Shown piece by piece: positions 10,256-24,000 of a DNA stretch of 64,000 nt. Positions within the stretch are counted from its first letter, which is position 1, and every line of letters begins with the position of its first letter. The notes under the pieces were generated by a model. That model was given only the letters and a program-made list of their open reading frames with translations. It did not search any database and was not told where the DNA came from. The translations under genes were made by a program, and so were the position numbers. This DNA is from Trichoplax sp. H2 (lineage: Eukaryota; Placozoa; Uniplacotomia; Trichoplacea): positions 1 to 64,000 of the forward strand of contig NOWV01000156.1 of assembly GCA_003344405.1 (NCBI GenBank). Reading direction: 5' to 3'.

Positions 10256-11279
10256 AACACTTCACAAGATTTAAAAAATTTCACATGGATTGAAATTATT
10301 ATCTAGTGTTATTACTCTCTAGAGTCTGAGGCAAAGCGAAAGAATTTAAATTGAAAATAAGAATTTGTCGTAGTAATACTATCAATAGTAATTCCTCTAA
10401 ATTGGTTTTGAAGCTTACGGACAAACAGGTTGCCATTAATTTTAAGACCTGACTAGCTTAGGATTTTGGAAATTAATTTAACTTGATAACGTACTTTGAT
10501 CGATGTTACTTCGATATCACAGAATTTGAGATAAAATAGAAACATTCTCGCCTACTGCAATAAAATTAATGACAAAATATATATTTATTGAAGTGATAAA
10601 CTGCTATTAAGATGGATCTATTATATGATTAGATTCTATAATAACATAAATTTATCAAAAAAGTCTTATTATTGGAGAAAAGGCCGATAGGATAAAGAAA
10701 ATCGCGGATAGATTTGTTAACTTTTGTAGTCCTTCCAAATACAGTATGCTAATAGAATACAAATAAATGCTAATCATTATTACAGCAATCATTCAAAATT
10801 TGGGATCAATTTGATACAGAATTTGTAAGTTCATCAGTCAAATTACTTGATGTTATAAGGACAAAGCAAATGTTCGCACATGGATAGGATATAACCGTTA
10901 TACTATACTTTGGAAGATTAGGACCTATTAATAAAGGAACTGCAAATCAATTGGTTAAATTCTTCGCCTCTGTCAATGACAATTTTATCCATATAACTTT
11001 AGAAGGATAGTTTTACTTTATTTGCACCTGGAGCTTCTGACGAGACTATAAAAGGCTGGTACCTGGGGACCGCTTTTTAATTAGTTAGTCAACTAGTTTA
11101 TCAATTACTATTGAATTGTCAAGACTATAATCTTGGTTGTCAAGAAGTAGTATGTAGTTTTACTTTGTCACCAGTGGTGTAGGATAGTTGTACTTTGATA
11201 GAAGTAAAATAATCTCATTCTGTATTGTAAACTATCAGCAGGAATAGCGCGATGTTATTCAGAAGAGGCATGCAGTGAT
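10256..11279. other. Intergenic, no gene seen
   Basis: AT-rich sequence with no recognisable exon, RNA gene or obvious repeat. Confidence 0.45.
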
Positions 11280-11770
11280 GATAAAGAAATTACAACTGCA
11301 CGAATGCTTGAATTCCTATCCTAATCCAGTTGATATTAAATTGACACGATCAATAACGATCATCAATTATCGCGCCTTAAATTTTAACAGTTGACAGAGT
11401 GTAATCGATAATACAACATTTGCAGTAGTTAACATTATTTTGTCAATGACTCGTTCCTATATACGCTGCATGAATACTTGAATTTCTAATCCTGTAGGTA
11501 TTAAATTAATATCATTAGTAACTCTAAATTTTAACAGTTGATAGAGCATAATCAATCATAAAATTCTTACAGAAATTAGCATTATCGGTCAATGACTTAT
11601 TTCTATCTGTGCTGCGTAATACTAGAAGTTCTAATCCAGTAGATATTAAATTAATACCATTAGCAGCGATGATCAGTTACCGCACTTTCAATTTCAACAA
11701 CTGGCGGAGCACGATCCACAATAGAACACTTGCAGAATTGGCATTACTTATTCAATGACTCATTTCTATC
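11280..11770. repeat. Three-copy degenerate tandem repeat (about 145-170-bp period)
   Basis: The marker TCTAATCC-GTAGATATTAAATTAA recurs near 11315, 11490 and 11629, with TTTTAACAGTTGACAGAGCATAATC and a GCATTA-TTTGTCAATGACT-like segment in each unit. Confidence 0.8.
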
Positions 11771-11809
11771 TTAATTTTTTAAAATTGAAATTAATTAAAG
11801 TCCAAAAGC

Positions 11810-12065
11810 TTTAGCAACTTGGAGTATACCAGATATTCCAAAAGCTATTCTATAAACAAAGAGTTCAACTTTAGTACATTTATATATTAGGATCCAAACT
11901 ATATAACTGACTACTTTATAAAGGTAACTTGGGCAGATGAATATCTTACTATACCAGATATTTTTGAAAGCTATTGCATACTGGTAAAGATAAAGTTCAA
12001 CTTTAATACATTTGTATAATACGATTCAAATTATATAACTGTACACCTTATGAAGATATCTTACA
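11810..12065. repeat. Two-copy tandem repeat (126-bp period)
   Basis: TATACCAGATATT at 11825 and 11951 starts two similar units. Both contain AAAGCTATT, AGTTCAACTTTA-TACATTT and a TATATAACTG segment. Confidence 0.8.
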
Positions 12066-12903
12066 TGGGTAAATGTCTTTATTCTAAATTTATATTCGCA
12101 ATTTTTACAGAATTTGATCTGTTTTAGTCATTAATCCTAATATTAATTTTGCTAGCAATGCGTATATTTTAATCGATAATTTAACATAAGGGAATAAGAT
12201 TTTATATATTCGCGCCCTATATCAGGAGTATATGTGCTAGTGTGATGATCGATATTGTTAAGAATTTAAAATTACATGATTTTTCGTAAAATAATTGCCG
12301 TTATTATATATAAATCAGTTACAAGGCACAGATTACAATTTACAGGATATTTAATAGCGAGTTCGTCGCCAGAAACGTAATCCTGTTTTAAGGTACTCCT
12401 CCTTTAAAAGGGATATCAATATCTAAAAATGATGCTTGCTTACTATAGAACACATCGGATTATTAAATATGCTTTCATGACAGTCCTTTATCGTAAGAAC
12501 GAAGAAAAGATTTCCCACATACATCAGCTGCCAACCTGTAATCGTATGACAGAAATAGCTACAGTATAGCCACCTTTTCCAGGGAAATACAAGTAGGCAA
12601 GTTTGATGTATGCTATCGATTTTTTTGTACTCATTACATGTTTTAGTCATGAGATTGAACTAAATTTTCATAACTGTTATATAGCAAAATTCCATATGAT
12701 ATCCTGAAAGAAGAAGGTTGATTTTATAATTTGCATATCTTCACTAGAACTCTTAGATGAATATATATTTCAAGACAAAATCAAAAGGAGAAATAATCAT
12801 TCGAGCTACGCATTTAATACGTACGTCTCTAACTTGGAACCAATTAAATCTGATGAACAAATAAATACGGTACTGTACTTTTGAGTTGGGGAAGAGAAAA
12901 AAT
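12066..12903. other. 3' flank of the LGR gene
   Basis: AT-rich, between the tandem repeats and the LGR stop codon. A 75-codon minus-strand ORF at 12423-12650 shows no family resemblance and is probably chance or 3' untranslated sequence. Confidence 0.4.
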
Positions 12904-15900
12904 TTAAACTACAGTTTCTATGCAGTCACGTCTCAATAATTGAGATGATTTATGTAGCTGCGCATTTTTGGAAACTTGACAGTCATCAATATAAGACATT
13001 TCTTTAATATCTGACAAGTCACACTTTAACGCCTGGCTATATCTTTTTGCTGGCTTGATTTTACGATAGCTGCGATCAATCTGTTGTTCACGGATTATTT
13101 CTGCCGATAATACTTCACCAGCTCGATCTTCAGTAGATACCATACTACATCGAGGTTGATGACCAATACTGGAATTGCTTCCGGCTAAGTTAGCATTATC
13201 CGCGGGTGAATTGGATAATTTAAGTATCCTTGTTAGTCCGCCGAATACACTAACTGATAATCTATCTCCTCCTACGCTGCTATTTCGCTTTCGACTATCC
13301 ACTATTAATGAGGAGGCACGCGTTGATCGACTTTTCATACCAGTATTATGGGAAAGATTAGCGTTGGTAGCGCTGGATAATCGACGACGGCGATAAGAAC
13401 AGTTCAAATTCCATTTAGCAATGACATGATGTAAGTCTTTACGAAATAATTGATTAAAGATAGAGTAGAGGAATGGATTAGCGGTGGCATTAATGGGAAA
13501 AATAAATACTAATAGAAACTTGGCACTAGAAACTGTAATTAAATTCAATTTTAAGGCTGCACCAAAGCCAAAAAAAGCGATAGGCGTCCAACATGCAAAA
13601 TTAGTAAAGATTAATAATGCCATTCGTCTGGCAATACGACGATCCGCTTCCTGTGTTGCCCTATTCCCTCCACTGCTATGCGTTGAATGTACTGTATAGT
13701 ACATGACACAATAGCTATAGACAATCAAGATGAAAGCTAATGCGTTAATGCCGACTAATATCAGAATATAACCTACCGACATGGAACTTGTAAAATCAGC
13801 TGGTAAGCAGATACATATTAATGAATAACTATTCACTCCAACAATTGGTAATAGTGCCAGTACAATCGATAAAATCCAACAAATTGACATTGCAATACAT
13901 GCACCAAATAGTTTTAACTGCTTCTCATAATACATTGCATGGACGATGGCTAAATAGCGCTCGATAGTAATAACCGTTAATGTCATCGTAGATAATTCTG
14001 CCGAGAAAATAGCAATAAATCCAGCAGTAGCACAACCACCACCAGTTTGCCAATTGATGGCATAATTAGCATATTGATTTGCTGTTGTTAGATCAGTGAT
14101 AGCCATCAAAGCTAAATAGATCCCCATGCAAAAATCTGCAAAAGCTAAATTGCAAATTAGAAATTTAGTAACTGTTAGATGGCCTTCTGCATTGAGTATC
14201 ACCATCAAGACTAAAGTATTGGCTAAAAGGGATATAAAACACATGATCCATTCTGATATTTTAAGGTACCAATCGCCCAACATATCTTCACATGGCGTTA
14301 ATTCATTGGGTTGAGGCAAGCATTGAACTAATTTTAACCCACCATAACCATCAAGGCAATCCGCTTGATCTGGTGTACAATTGAAATGGCTAGAATTTGT
14401 ATTCCATTGATGAAGATCGGTAATGTTGCCATCGACCGTTGTTTTATTGCCAGAAAATCCTCCGCCACCTTGATTAATAATGCCAGTATCGCCTTTTGTA
14501 GGCGTAAAAAGTGTTGGAAATAGAAATTCTCCAAATGTTGCAGCTTGACTTGCTGTAGATTGTGCCCTACGTTTCGATAGGACATGGTTTTTTGATTTAT
14601 AATCGCTTACTTCGTCATCATCATGGTATCCTCTTTCATCATAATCTTCATCATTATTATTGACAGGTGATCTTATTGCTTGCATTGCGTCGACTTTTGT
14701 TGTTGGATTCTCCTTTCTAGGTTGCGGCCGTAGATTGCTACTTTGGAATTGCTTTAAGCGTTCTTCGGTTTGATGGCGATGGAATATACAACATAAATAG
14801 GGATAATGAACTTGAATTTTTTGAACTTGAGGAATCTGCTGAGGTAAAGGTAATCGCTTGAATGCTTCAGCCTTTGCACGGAGTTGGCGAAGACTTTTGA
14901 GTCCATTTTTTGAAAAGTCTTTTGGATTATTAGGTACCGGTAAATATTCCAAATCAGTTTTGGTAATGTCTCTGTAAAAGGATATAAAGAGTTCTATTTA
15001 TATTAGTATAGAAGTGCTTATGGTGTTATTATATTATATAATTGAAAACGTCGAATTTATTAAAACAAGGTTTAGACATTTATTATAATCTTACAACGAT
15101 ATCAATCCAATCGATGATGGATTTAAATGCTCAAAGGCTTTAGCATGCATCTCTTTTAGAGGATTATTCGCTAAATTGCTGTAAATTGTTATGGAAAGAT
15201 TGTTCTTAGCGTTCATTTTTTTATCATAATTGCTGAAATTAGCATGGTCCAACTTACATAGTTATCCCGTAAGCCCCTCCGGTGTTATTAAAAACAAATT
15301 CCTGGATTTTGCTGATTTTATTGCTGTCCAATTGACTAATAAATGGTTAAAAGAGTAAACATGATAGAATATCTATAAGAATTCAATTTTTAACGTAGGA
15401 AAAGATGTACTATAGTATGAATTTTTACAATAGGATCTTACATATTGTTGATCTTTAATAAATTATGAAACGAATTTTCAGGTATAGTCGCTATTTTACT
15501 TCCTCGGATAATTCTAGAATTTTATTTAAACCAAAAATAAATATAATCAACATGTAAATGATATTATATTATCATAATTGGAAATAATTGCAAGCAAAAT
15601 AGTTCGAAATATGATTGAAGAATCTAAACTTTATTGTGATGACAGAAAAAATTCTTGATATGATATTGATATCGGGCGAAGAGATTAGTACAACAGTACT
15701 ACCTACTTTGCAATGGTAATACTAGAAATAGCAAGTACAGCGTTATAAATTTAGCAGTGAGATTAAATTATTATTTTAGTATCATAAGACTGCAGCCGCT
15801 ACTTAATTAGCAAGCCATGTACTAGAGTTTAGAAATGATTGTATCGGGTAAATAGGGAGTAATAAGTGGTAGATACTGTTATAACTTGAATTAAATTTCA

Positions 15901-18900
15901 TTGTCATAAAGCTTAATTCGGCTTTGTAGATCTTGTAAATCGGGTTGATTATAAATTTGGAGAATTAACTTTACTACTGTATGCTTAAATAGATGGCATG
16001 AAGAAGGTGCTAGTTTTGGCAAATGATATAACATAGTTCAAACTTTACAAGCGACATTTTATGGCATCGCATGATTCCTTGTATGCTGCCATATGATGCT
16101 TAATATCATGCAGTACTTAGAACCATTAATTAGTTTAGAGGATCTTTATAGCTAGAGTTAAAAAACTTGATAACGAAACTATTAGTCCTATATAATAAAG
16201 TATTCATCAAAATAACTGATTTATGTGATTCGAAAATCGCAAGAACTATATTAGCCACAGAATTCTTCTACAGACAGCTACTAGCCATTTCATCTTAGGT
16301 GGCTATGCGAGATTTAAACTTAAATTGGAGTTAACAATTTCTTATAAATCATTTTGCGTGATGATTTTTTAATATGGGTCTATATAACAGGATAAAATAG
16401 TACTTTACTCAAATTAAAGGGAGATAACCTCAGATTTAGTTTCTACATCACTCAGAATGCATGCAAAATTATTTGGAATCGCACTGATTTTTTAGGTCTC
16501 TGTATAGAGTTACTTTATCTTGGAGGTATTCAGGAGGAACCAGAAATATTTAATAGAGTTCCGTGCTCGGAAGATTTATATAATAAAGTTTTCAATTGTT
16601 CCTATGAGGATTCTTAATTTACTCTGCATATTAAGTGATTGCAACGGCAGTTAACAGAAAGGATCGTACTGTATTATCACACTTACACTTTTTCAAGTTT
16701 AGAAAGCATCAATAATGTCGGAAATTTAGATAGCTTATGACATCCTATTATAGCTCTGGTTAGTAAAAAAGAGATAGAAAAGGGGTAGTAAGAGAAATTT
16801 ACTCCATTGATATCCATCGATGAACTACAGATTCAAATTTAAATAAAAAGGGTCATACTAGTAAAGTCTGTTAGAATAGCCAAGTAACAAGATTGATCTC
16901 TATATGCAATACTGAAATAGCTTTTACAATATACAGAATTAATGCTTAATTGTCTTACAGTTCTTGAAGGTTATTTAAACCGTAAAATGAAGTTTTATTT
17001 ATGGTACGAAGGTTTTCAAGGATTAATTCGCTAAGAATGGAAATAAAAGATCTGGTCATAAAAATTCTATTTATCACCGCATTAGATAGCGCACAGACTA
17101 AATGATTTTATCAATTTGAAGGCTTAGTTATAAAATTAAATTCCTTACAGTGAAACCAGATTATGAAATTGTCTAAATACTTTAGATGGCAAGGTCTGGT
17201 CGTCCAAATCGAAATGCGTATTGTCAATACTCCTAAAATCAAAGTCGAAATTAACCATAAAATCAGTACAGATTATTTTTTAAAGTTTGCTATTTTCTTC
17301 TATTGCACTTAGTCGGCAACAACTAATGCGAAAAACAACATATTTGCCTTGAAATAAGGACTACCACACTCGTAAGATCAATAAATATGTACAATACGCT
17401 TAAATTGTACGCTACTAAGTTACAATTTAATTAGATACTAGATAGAATTATTTATTATCAATTTGATTTAAGTTATGAGTTCAACGAATGACATTTTATT
17501 AAATCGTTGCAGACCAACTCGATACTTATTTTTAAAATAAAAATTAAGTTATAATGATTTCCAAATTACTTTATGAAATATAGATTAATAAATAGTTCCA
17601 ATCGTATTTTAATCGTTCTGTAGCGACGAAACTGTCAGCAAAATATGCCACTAGATTACAAAGAGGCATTTTTATCTACAGTGTAATCTTTCATCATATT
17701 TTTACATACAATGTAATAGCTACAAAATTGGCAAAAGCATACAAGAATTTCCGTTATGAAATTAAAACTCTGTCCTGCGCAATACAAAATACGGCAATGG
17801 CAACTAGTGTATTTAGTCGATATTACTGTATTTAAATTGTTATGGAATTTTTAAACTTTGGACGGCAATTGCAAGAGCTATGTTTCTAAAATAGATTCCG
17901 TATTGTTTCTTAATGAGATCGTGAAAGAAATTTTGTGGACACTGCTATATTTGAAATACAGCAAAGACTGAAAATTTTTATACGTGGTTCGAGTAAATTT
18001 CTATATAGTTTATCAAAGACATTATATGGATATCATTTTCTGTATTGCAAAGAATCAGATATTTACAAGTCTGAGATACGATAGTAGAATATTATCACTA
18101 TGAAATAAAAAATTTTCATAATAGTTAATGAGATTATAAAGGCTGATTTATAAACGTGGCTTCCTATTATTCTAAAGAAATATCCAATAGGATAAATATT
18201 TCAAACAGCATTACTAAGATGGTCATACCAAATTTAATAACTTTGTTTGATATCTAATGAAATTGTTAAGAGGGCTTTGCGGATATTTTCTTTCTGTATT
18301 CGTATAATATTATAGATTTAAAATGGAAGATGGCAATACTGAAATTGCTACTGCAATAAAATACACGCACCATTACCAACAAAATTGTCAAAGATATTTT
18401 CACGAATACTGTCCTGTTCTATTTCAAGAATTTAAGATAGTTTAATAGATTGTGAAGGCAAGAGTAAGCTCTAAGTTACAACAGAATTAATGTGTGGATA
18501 TTCTATAGATTTTGATCTATGTATTCAACAGATCTCGAATAGTTTAAAGTTACCAAATGAAATTGTATGATTTTGATTTACAATAATTGAATCTTATACT
18601 TACTGAATAGCATTACCGATACTATTTCTATATTTTATAGTAATGAAAAATCTCGAAAATTGCTATATTAATACTTTAATCTCTGCTATTTCCTGCAATT
18701 ACTATTATATAGCCTGTTTATGGCATATGATGTATTTAATTCTACAATCCTGCCCTCAGTATGTGTTCTCTTTCTAAAACTATGAATGCTGAAGATTTTG
18801 CCTCAGATTTGTTCAGTTGCACTTGTTAGTGTTAGTATTTGCACGAGTTACTTCACGACAGCTTATACACTGATCTACCAGTAACTATCACACTGTACCT

Positions 18901-21064
18901 AGTTATTCTCTACAATAAATATCTGTTTTTCTAATAAGCCCTTGTATCATTATTGTGAAATACCTAAGGAGTCCATGTCTGCAGACTCTTTGAACCCTCC
19001 ATCACAGGTACAAACGACAGTATTCGCCTAGTTCATTGAATGAACATTTAGTATAATATTTAGTGGGATTCTAAAAATAATTCTTTATCGATGCTGCTTA
19101 TTATTATTTAAAAAAGATTCCATAATTTAGATACTTATAGATATTACCGTCAAGTTAAAAATCTACTAAGTGATACTATGAGACATTTAAAATGTCACTT
19201 ATATTTCCATTACACTGCCAATTACGCCTATATACTGGTATACAATTTCGGCCTTTATTCCTGTCCGTGCAGTAAAATAAAGCTACTTTCTTACCTTATG
19301 CTCGAGACTATTACTATCCTGACGGCACTGTAGAAATAGATTACTGTAGTAGAACAAACATTACCAATTCATAATAGACCTTAAAGCTATGTTATGTACC
19401 AGTAGTTACAGTATTTTTATAACAAGAACATCCTATAGTTTAGATATTTATGGTTATAACCGTCATGTATAAATTGATCAAAGTGATGCTATGAAATATT
19501 TAGAAGGACAGTATCTTCTATCTTGCGCATCAGTAGTGACTGTATTTCTACGATATCTTAAATAGTTTAGAATATTTTTTATACATCTCTTTGATTACAG
19601 ATGTATTGAGCATACTTCGTAATTGTTTGAACAGCATTTGTACATCAACTTCTCGATTCGATACGTCTTAGAATATGGATAATGTCTTCAAATCAGTGTT
19701 TAACTAATTGAAAATTTTTCGTGAATAAAATGTAGCATTTGTACATTTTAAATCCATTGATGGCTATTGTATAATAATTGATCAATTAGCTTAGGTCATG
19801 TCATGCTGGTGAGTGGATAATAATATCGATCAATTAATTGAAAATTAAGGCATATACGTCAACAAAAAATGCTCTCTTTTCATACAGAAATGTATGTACC
19901 ATATCTTAATTTATTTTTCTAAATATTAATCTGCTTTGTCAAGATTAAGACAGAAATCGTAAAGTAACTATATATGATTGTTTACCAGATCTACTTCAAT
20001 AGTTCGTCAGACGGTGTTTATTGACGATATTTTTATTAAGTTACTCATTTTTAATCGTCACTATATCGGTAAAAATTATGATGTCAAATCAATTACCCTT
20101 AAAAATAATGTTCGTATTTAGAGATATTTTTCATACTTAAAACCTATTTTCTACGTTAAATGAGAATTTATTCATGATGTATGTATCAAAGTTGAAAGGT
20201 CTCGTTTAAAGATAGTATAGAACGTGAAAGTATGCATTTCTGTAATCTTTTAAATGTAAAAGTACAAGTATAGAATATAAACTGACTACCTGATGGCCAT
20301 TATTGAGACACGGTTACCACTGTAGAAAGTGTACTTATACAATAGATGTAATTTAATTCCACGCTAAGAATTAGTTCTTTTATGAAGTTTTTCCTACCCA
20401 TTTATTTTATATCGAACCAAATTTTCTCATTTTAATCACTCATAAATATTGACTAATAGATTATTATTGACCGTCATCAGCAATAATGTTTGCTGAATTA
20501 GATCACTGAATGTTGTAAAATGAATGGCAAGTGAATTGAAAATGAAATGTACATTTAGACATATTATGTGATTTAGGATTATACTACCAGGTGTAGACTA
20601 GTAAATAAAGTCTTCATGTCTATGGTAACTAATCATATTTAATGATTTCATTTTAAAATGAAATATTGATTCTTTTTTAATAGTATCATATAGAAAGATA
20701 TCACTAATTAGTAAATAGAAATGGTTTACTTTTAGTATAAGATATTGCATAGATACAAAATACTTACTTTCAAAAAGATCATAACAAAAGTATAATAAAT
20801 ACTACGACGTTATTTACCCGATGGTTAGTCTTTGTTTTATGAGTTGTACAACATTGTTAACTATGTAGCTTATACTTACAATCTGGTAACATGGCTAGTA
20901 TTGACAGCCTGAGCAATGCTACTGATGTTAACATTATGACACCACCAAGATGTACTTGGCTGACATTGGCATCCAACCGGGCAGCATAGTATGCCACGGA
21001 TCGTTATTAGTCCACATAAGACAATTAGTTGCAATGAAATAGATGGGAAATAAAATATTGCCAT
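12904..21064 (-). CDS. Glycoprotein-hormone-receptor-like GPCR (type A LGR)
   Basis: Exons, 5' to 3': 21064-20880, 17232-17149, 17030-16959, 16755-16687, 15513-15442, 15335-15258, 15178-15095, 14971-12904. Every internal junction is phase 2 and the small exons are 69-84 bp, each one leucine-rich repeat (FYGLNNLQEL, KIATIPENSFHNL, NKISKIQEFVF). Exon 1 holds a signal peptide and the LRR N-cap CPVGCQCQPSTSWWC. The final exon has the hinge (GLKSLRQLRA, HYPYLCC), an acidic tyrosine-rich stretch, PCEDMLGDWYL, seven membrane segments with TVITIERYLAIVHAM (ERY at 13962-13954) and NPFLYSIFNQLF, then a long basic, serine-rich tail of about 180 residues. The family couples hormone or cystine-knot ligand binding to Gs. 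By comparison with FSHR one LRR exon may be missing and could lie in 17233-20879. The ligand is unknown. Confidence 0.88.
17400..19620. repeat. Highly degenerate repeat region in the long LGR intron
   Basis: Recurring but poorly conserved segments resemble each other at about 300-bp spacing. For example TTTAGATA-TTAT-G followed by TAACCGTCA and AAAGTGATGCTATGA appears near 19125 and 19438. I could not define a clean unit by eye. No LRR-like exon was recognised inside. Confidence 0.4.
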
Positions 21065-24000
21065 AGTTCTAATCAATCTTGTTAAGTAAACGAAATATTG
21101 ATGTAAAATCCCAATTCGTCTTGTCTTTACCAAGATAAACAATTAAATACGAGTTAAGACAGAAACAATAATAATACCGAATTAACAAATTGTTCCGGTT
21201 ATTGAAATGAAATTGTTAATGCAAAATTTTTGTCAGATAAAGATTTTGTCGGTGCTTTTCGAATTCGGCTGAGATAGAACGATTTACAACCCTTCCAGTT
21301 AATACTGAATAGGTCTAGTAGAGCCTAAAATACCAATTTATTTCTATTATCTAACGATAAGAATAAACCCATTACTAGACCAAGCTGTTATCGGTAATCC
21401 TGTAGCCCATATTGTCATTAGCTTACCCAAAGTAAAAAAGCACATTAAGGTTTAACGTTCCAAATTGAAATCTTGCTGATTGAGAGATTGATTGTTAAAT
21501 GTAAATTTAGTTACAAGATATTAGAAGCCTTTAAATTTATGAAATAATTGCCATTTGCTCAATCGGTTGACTATAAACATAAGAGGCTCAATGGATTATC
21601 TGCTATAAATTTTTAAATGTGAATAGATCAACTTCAGATGTCAAGAAATACTGTCTAGATGAGAGCCTTCTAGAGGTGTTATCGATTCCTTGTTAGTATT
21701 GACGAGATTTTCAAGGAAGCCAAGTGGCAATTTTAGTCAAGATTGCATCAGTCCAAAAAGATACATTAGAAGAATCACAGAGAAGCTGTTAAATGAAAAA
21801 TGGAAGATATAACGTTACTTTTACTATCAAGGTAAAAACTAGCGTTTGTGAAAATAATTTAAATGATATTTGATCAATGAAGTATCTATTATCATCTTCT
21901 TTTCCTTTTCATGGATCAATATGAATATTGATCAATTTTTAATTGGATCAATTAATCGGCCATCTATCCCCAGCTATAGGCTATAAAATTAGTTACTGAT
22001 ACTTTTTAAAGCCGACCATGATTGATAATTATTGGATTAAACAGTAGATAGCGTAGTTTCAATTCCTTGCTCTATCAGTAATATCAAGATTGAAAAAATA
22101 TACTGTAGATTGTTGATCATAGTGGATTATGAATAATGACAACAGGATATTTGCACTGATTTTACTAACCAAAGCTAGACTAAATTTTTATTTATCATAG
22201 AACTACTATTAATTATAGAAATGATATAAAGAGATTAAGATTATTTTAAGATAACTAAGATACTATAATCGCTATAACTAAAAGATCGAAGTGTTCACCC
22301 TATTTCGTGTAGAATCGGCTAAGTCAATTAGGTTGAGCACCCTGCAAAATTGGTGTTAATGGGTACTCAGGGTCCAGTACCAGTACCAAATGCTTGCGAG
22401 TAACACATTACAAATGTTCGATTCTGAAAATGTTAATTCGCTATGAGCCCCATCGATTTTCTGAATGATATTATCTCCATGTGTAGTTGTAGACAGTTGC
22501 TAGTTTCGATGATAGCTCATGAGTAAATTAACACATATTTCCCTCCGTAGAACACGAATATTTCTTTATACTAACGATGACTGATTGAATTAATTATTAG
22601 AGGAAATCTTCCTTGTCCTCTATCGTCTATTTATCAAGTAGATTTTAATTCCGATGCTTTACAGCAGAGTTTAATAGGAACTATCTAGATATAGGTTTCT
22701 TCATTGATAAATGAGCAAATAGAAGCCAACGCTATCGCCGAATTGATTAAGAATGTTCTCTCATATGCTAAAGACAAGTTTTCACTCAATATTTTATCGT
22801 TTTTAATCGACATTGGAATCTTACCTGACGTCATTGGTTTGTCCAAGAAATAACAAATTTAGGCCATGCAACCAAGTACAGTAAGCATAATGAAAACATA
22901 AGCATAGTCGGCACGTTTTCTTAATTGCCATCTAGATTGGACGGTAGATGTACTTATAAATAAATCCTTTGCCGCCACCGCCTATTCAATAAAAGTACGC
23001 GTACATAATCCTTGGCCGAATATGCAGAATGAGTGTTTAAAGTTAACGCACAATTTCATGTAGATAATTATATTATTGTAACATAAGTTTTGAAATCAGA
23101 ACAATATCTACTTCTACGTCAATAAAAATGATTCAACCTTGTTTACAAAGTAATCAAGCTGAGAAAATTTCAAGGGATCTATTAGATGGAAAATGCTTCA
23201 TTATTTGCTGCTACTTTCGGCTCTGTACCAACACTGAATTAAATTCTATTTTGTGTGGAAGGTGGAGCCATAAATCTATTTATTGTATTGTAATGAGTAA
23301 ACAACAGAGGAAAAAACAAGTGATTATCCTTCCGTTCATAGTAGATAAATCAATTGCTTAAACTATCGTAATACAGGATCATTTGTTTTTCCCTAGTAAC
23401 AATGATAACGTTATTTGTGCTTTGATGCAGACTATCACTCATAAAAAACTGGAAAAAGTCTTTGAAAATTAATTTATCGCGTGCAATAATTCATAGTAGC
23501 ATGAAGCTATAACAACACTTTTCCTACCTTTTACACTACCAATCTTATTTCCATTTCTACTACGATAGTGTGGTCTTACTAAAAGAGCTTAGAACTTTTC
23601 TATAAGATAGTTTCTGCAATAATAGAACGAGGCTTCGATTTCGTATTAAATTTCACTGAATTACATTCATCAGTTCTTATACTGAGGACTATTCCGATAA
23701 GTCTCGCTGTGCTACAAGTATACACTTGTTCAGTATTACGATTTGACCTACAAGTATAGCAGGATGTAGTGTGGATCTATGCTATTCTTTACATTCTACT
23801 CTTAAAATTTATAACTCAAGATATAGGCATTTTAATCATGCTTTCTGGTTTCAATGGTTATCTGAACTTTGCCTTTCCTGTTTTAGAAATCATCCAACAG
23901 AAATAGCGTTCTTTGTATTATCCACGTATAGCTGATTTAAGCAGTTTTGTTGCCACAAAGGAGATAGTGATCTGATTCCTATCTAACTTTACAAATTTTA

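Noticed and set aside
13175-13699. Plus-strand ORFs opposite the LGR exon
   Set aside because: Antisense shadows of a strongly supported GPCR coding exon.
16440-16490. Possible extra LRR exon on the minus strand (ISAIPNNF-like)
   Set aside because: A stop lies directly upstream in frame and no acceptor fits the phase.
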